Of a stretch of DNA of 6,136 bases, positions 5,486 to 6,136 are shown piece after piece. Location: positions 1-6,136 of the forward strand of contig CAJVYZ010000190.1 of the NCBI GenBank assembly GCA_913009915.1. The letters are read 5' to 3'. Every line of letters starts with the position of its first letter. Positions within the stretch are counted from its first letter, which is position 1. A program made the translations under genes and the position numbers. The notes beneath the pieces were generated by a model. That model saw only the letters and a list, made by a program, of their open reading frames with translations. It had not been told where the DNA came from and ran no database searches. This DNA is from an uncultured Gemmatimonadota bacterium (GTDB taxonomy: Bacteria > Gemmatimonadota > Gemmatimonadetes > Gemmatimonadales > GWC2-71-9).

Positions 5486-6067
5486 ATGACCTTGTCCCAC
5501 CCTCGTTCCCACTACGCCTGGCTCGCCGTCTATGCGGTGGTGTCGCTCGCGTTGGTTGGGTGCAGTGAGAAGGGGCCGTCGGCGGAACTGGGCGACCTCG
5601 ACGTACTGCAGCAACTCGGCCGGTTGCGTATCCTGATTCCCCGACTGGATGTCGACCACCTCCCGCGCGAGGTCGATCTGCTGGATCGGCAGCGAAACCT
5701 GGCCGAATCCCTGTCTCAATCACTGGGGCTGGAGCCCGAGTGGATAGTCGTGTCGGCGCGGAACGCGCTGATCGATTACCTGGTCGAAGGCGTAGGCCAC
5801 GAGCGTGCCAGCGCGATCGCGGAAGTGCGCAGGTCGTTCAACGGGTCGTACTCGCCGCTCTACCAGGCCGCGTACATGATCGGCGGCCTCCAGATCCGAG
5901 CCCTGCACTCCGAGCTCGTGGAGGGCGGACGGATGACGGAGCGCGAGTTCCACGACGCCATCCTGCAGGGGGGGCCGATGCCGATCGAGATGGTTCGCGC
6001 ACGCCTGAGGGGCGAGCCGCCAGGCCGCGACTTCACGGCGACGTGGCGGTTCGATGGGCCGAATTGA
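5486..6067 (+). CDS. Miniature DUF885-like lipoprotein (signal peptide plus C-terminal domain)
   Basis: The product has 193 residues. Residues 1-26 form a lipoprotein signal peptide with a hydrophobic core (AWLAVYAVVSLAL) and lipobox LVGC, so Cys26 would be lipidated. The rest resembles only the C-terminal part of DUF885 proteins: a helix with LDRQRNLAESL (66-76), ALIDYLVEGVGHERA (94-108), SYSPLYQAAYMIGGLQIRAL (121-140), FHDAILQGG (155-163) and MPIEMVRARL (165-174). A typical end, FTATWRF, follows. Full-length family members are about 550-600 residues and many carry a zinc-peptidase-like HExxH segment (HEAIPGHH type) in the middle. No such segment is present here, so peptidase activity is not expected. 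The sequence looks like an internal deletion joined in frame, or a standalone binding domain. There are no internal stops. It is probably attached to a membrane facing the periplasm. The start is fixed by the signal peptide and a promoter just upstream. Confidence 0.75.
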   Translation: MTLSHPRSHYAWLAVYAVVSLALVGCSEKGPSAELGDLDVLQQLGRLRILIPRLDVDHLPREVDLLDRQRNLAESLSQSLGLEPEWIVVSARNALIDYLVEGVGHERASAIAEVRRSFNGSYSPLYQAAYMIGGLQIRALHSELVEGGRMTEREFHDAILQGGPMPIEMVRARLRGEPPGRDFTATWRFDGPN

Positions 6068-6112
6068 CCGCAGGCTCGTCCGTGGCGCCGTCGCGATCAG
6101 CCTCGGCGGACC

Positions 6113-6136
6113 ATGAATCACCGCGAGCTGGAAGCT
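6113..6136 (+). CDS. Possible start of a further gene, cut by the window edge
   Basis: An ATG at 6113 follows CGGCGGA (6104-6110) with a two-base gap and opens eight codons (MNHRELEA) to the end of the window. The purine-rich sequence could be a ribosome binding site, though the spacing is short. Other frames are also open here, including one from TTG at 6064, so the real start and frame cannot be decided. No family can be assigned from eight residues. Confidence 0.3.

Noticed and set aside
5133..5723. 196-codon minus-strand frame spanning the repeats
   Set aside because: It crosses the GGCGGTA and C-rich repeats and both flanking genes. Its Gly/Ser/Arg repeats only reflect the tandem DNA.

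Overview
The window is GC-rich bacterial DNA carrying six recognisable coding regions, one possible start of a seventh, and two repeat-rich intergenic stretches. The taxon is inferred only. High GC, two diderm-style lipoproteins, a Hanks-type Ser/Thr kinase, a UPF0182 giant membrane protein and a DUF885-like lipoprotein fit Gemmatimonadota best. Acidobacteriota or a related soil lineage cannot be excluded.

Layout, left to right. (1) 1-192: the C-terminal end of a TlpA/redoxin-like thioredoxin-fold protein, cut by the window edge. (2) 284-709, plus strand: an AHSA1/SRPBCC-fold protein. (3) 3868 down to 660, minus strand: a two-gene operon. It holds a 914-residue UPF0182 membrane protein followed by a small cysteine-rich lipoprotein that starts inside a GTGA stop/start overlap and whose end overlaps the SRPBCC gene tail-to-tail by 50 bp. 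(4) 3869-4311: a 443-bp divergent intergenic region with a G-quadruplex motif, a GGCGGTAA-type tandem repeat, an inverted copy of that repeat about 90 bp further on, a near-perfect 32-bp palindrome, an AT-richer pocket, and a small hairpin just before the kinase start. (5) 4312-5313, plus strand: a complete active-type Ser/Thr kinase domain with no transmembrane or sensor domain, whose stop codon lies inside a second GGCGGTA repeat cluster. (6) 5314-5485: that repeat cluster, a C-rich 9-bp tandem repeat, and a sigma70-like promoter ending at the next start codon. (7) 5486-6067, plus strand: a lipoprotein joining a signal peptide directly to the C-terminal part of a DUF885 protein, without the large middle region. 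(8) 6113-6136: possibly the first eight codons of another gene.

Only the UPF0182-lipoprotein pair is clearly organised as an operon. The other genes look like independent units. The most unusual structure is the kinase gene bracketed by the same short GGCGGTA repeat family, with the right-hand cluster supplying its last codons and stop. The reduced DUF885 protein lies immediately beyond. I see no CRISPR array, tRNA, rRNA, transposase or defence cassette, and I cannot claim a new system with confidence. The repeat/palindrome architecture around the kinase and the miniature DUF885 lipoprotein are the best leads.
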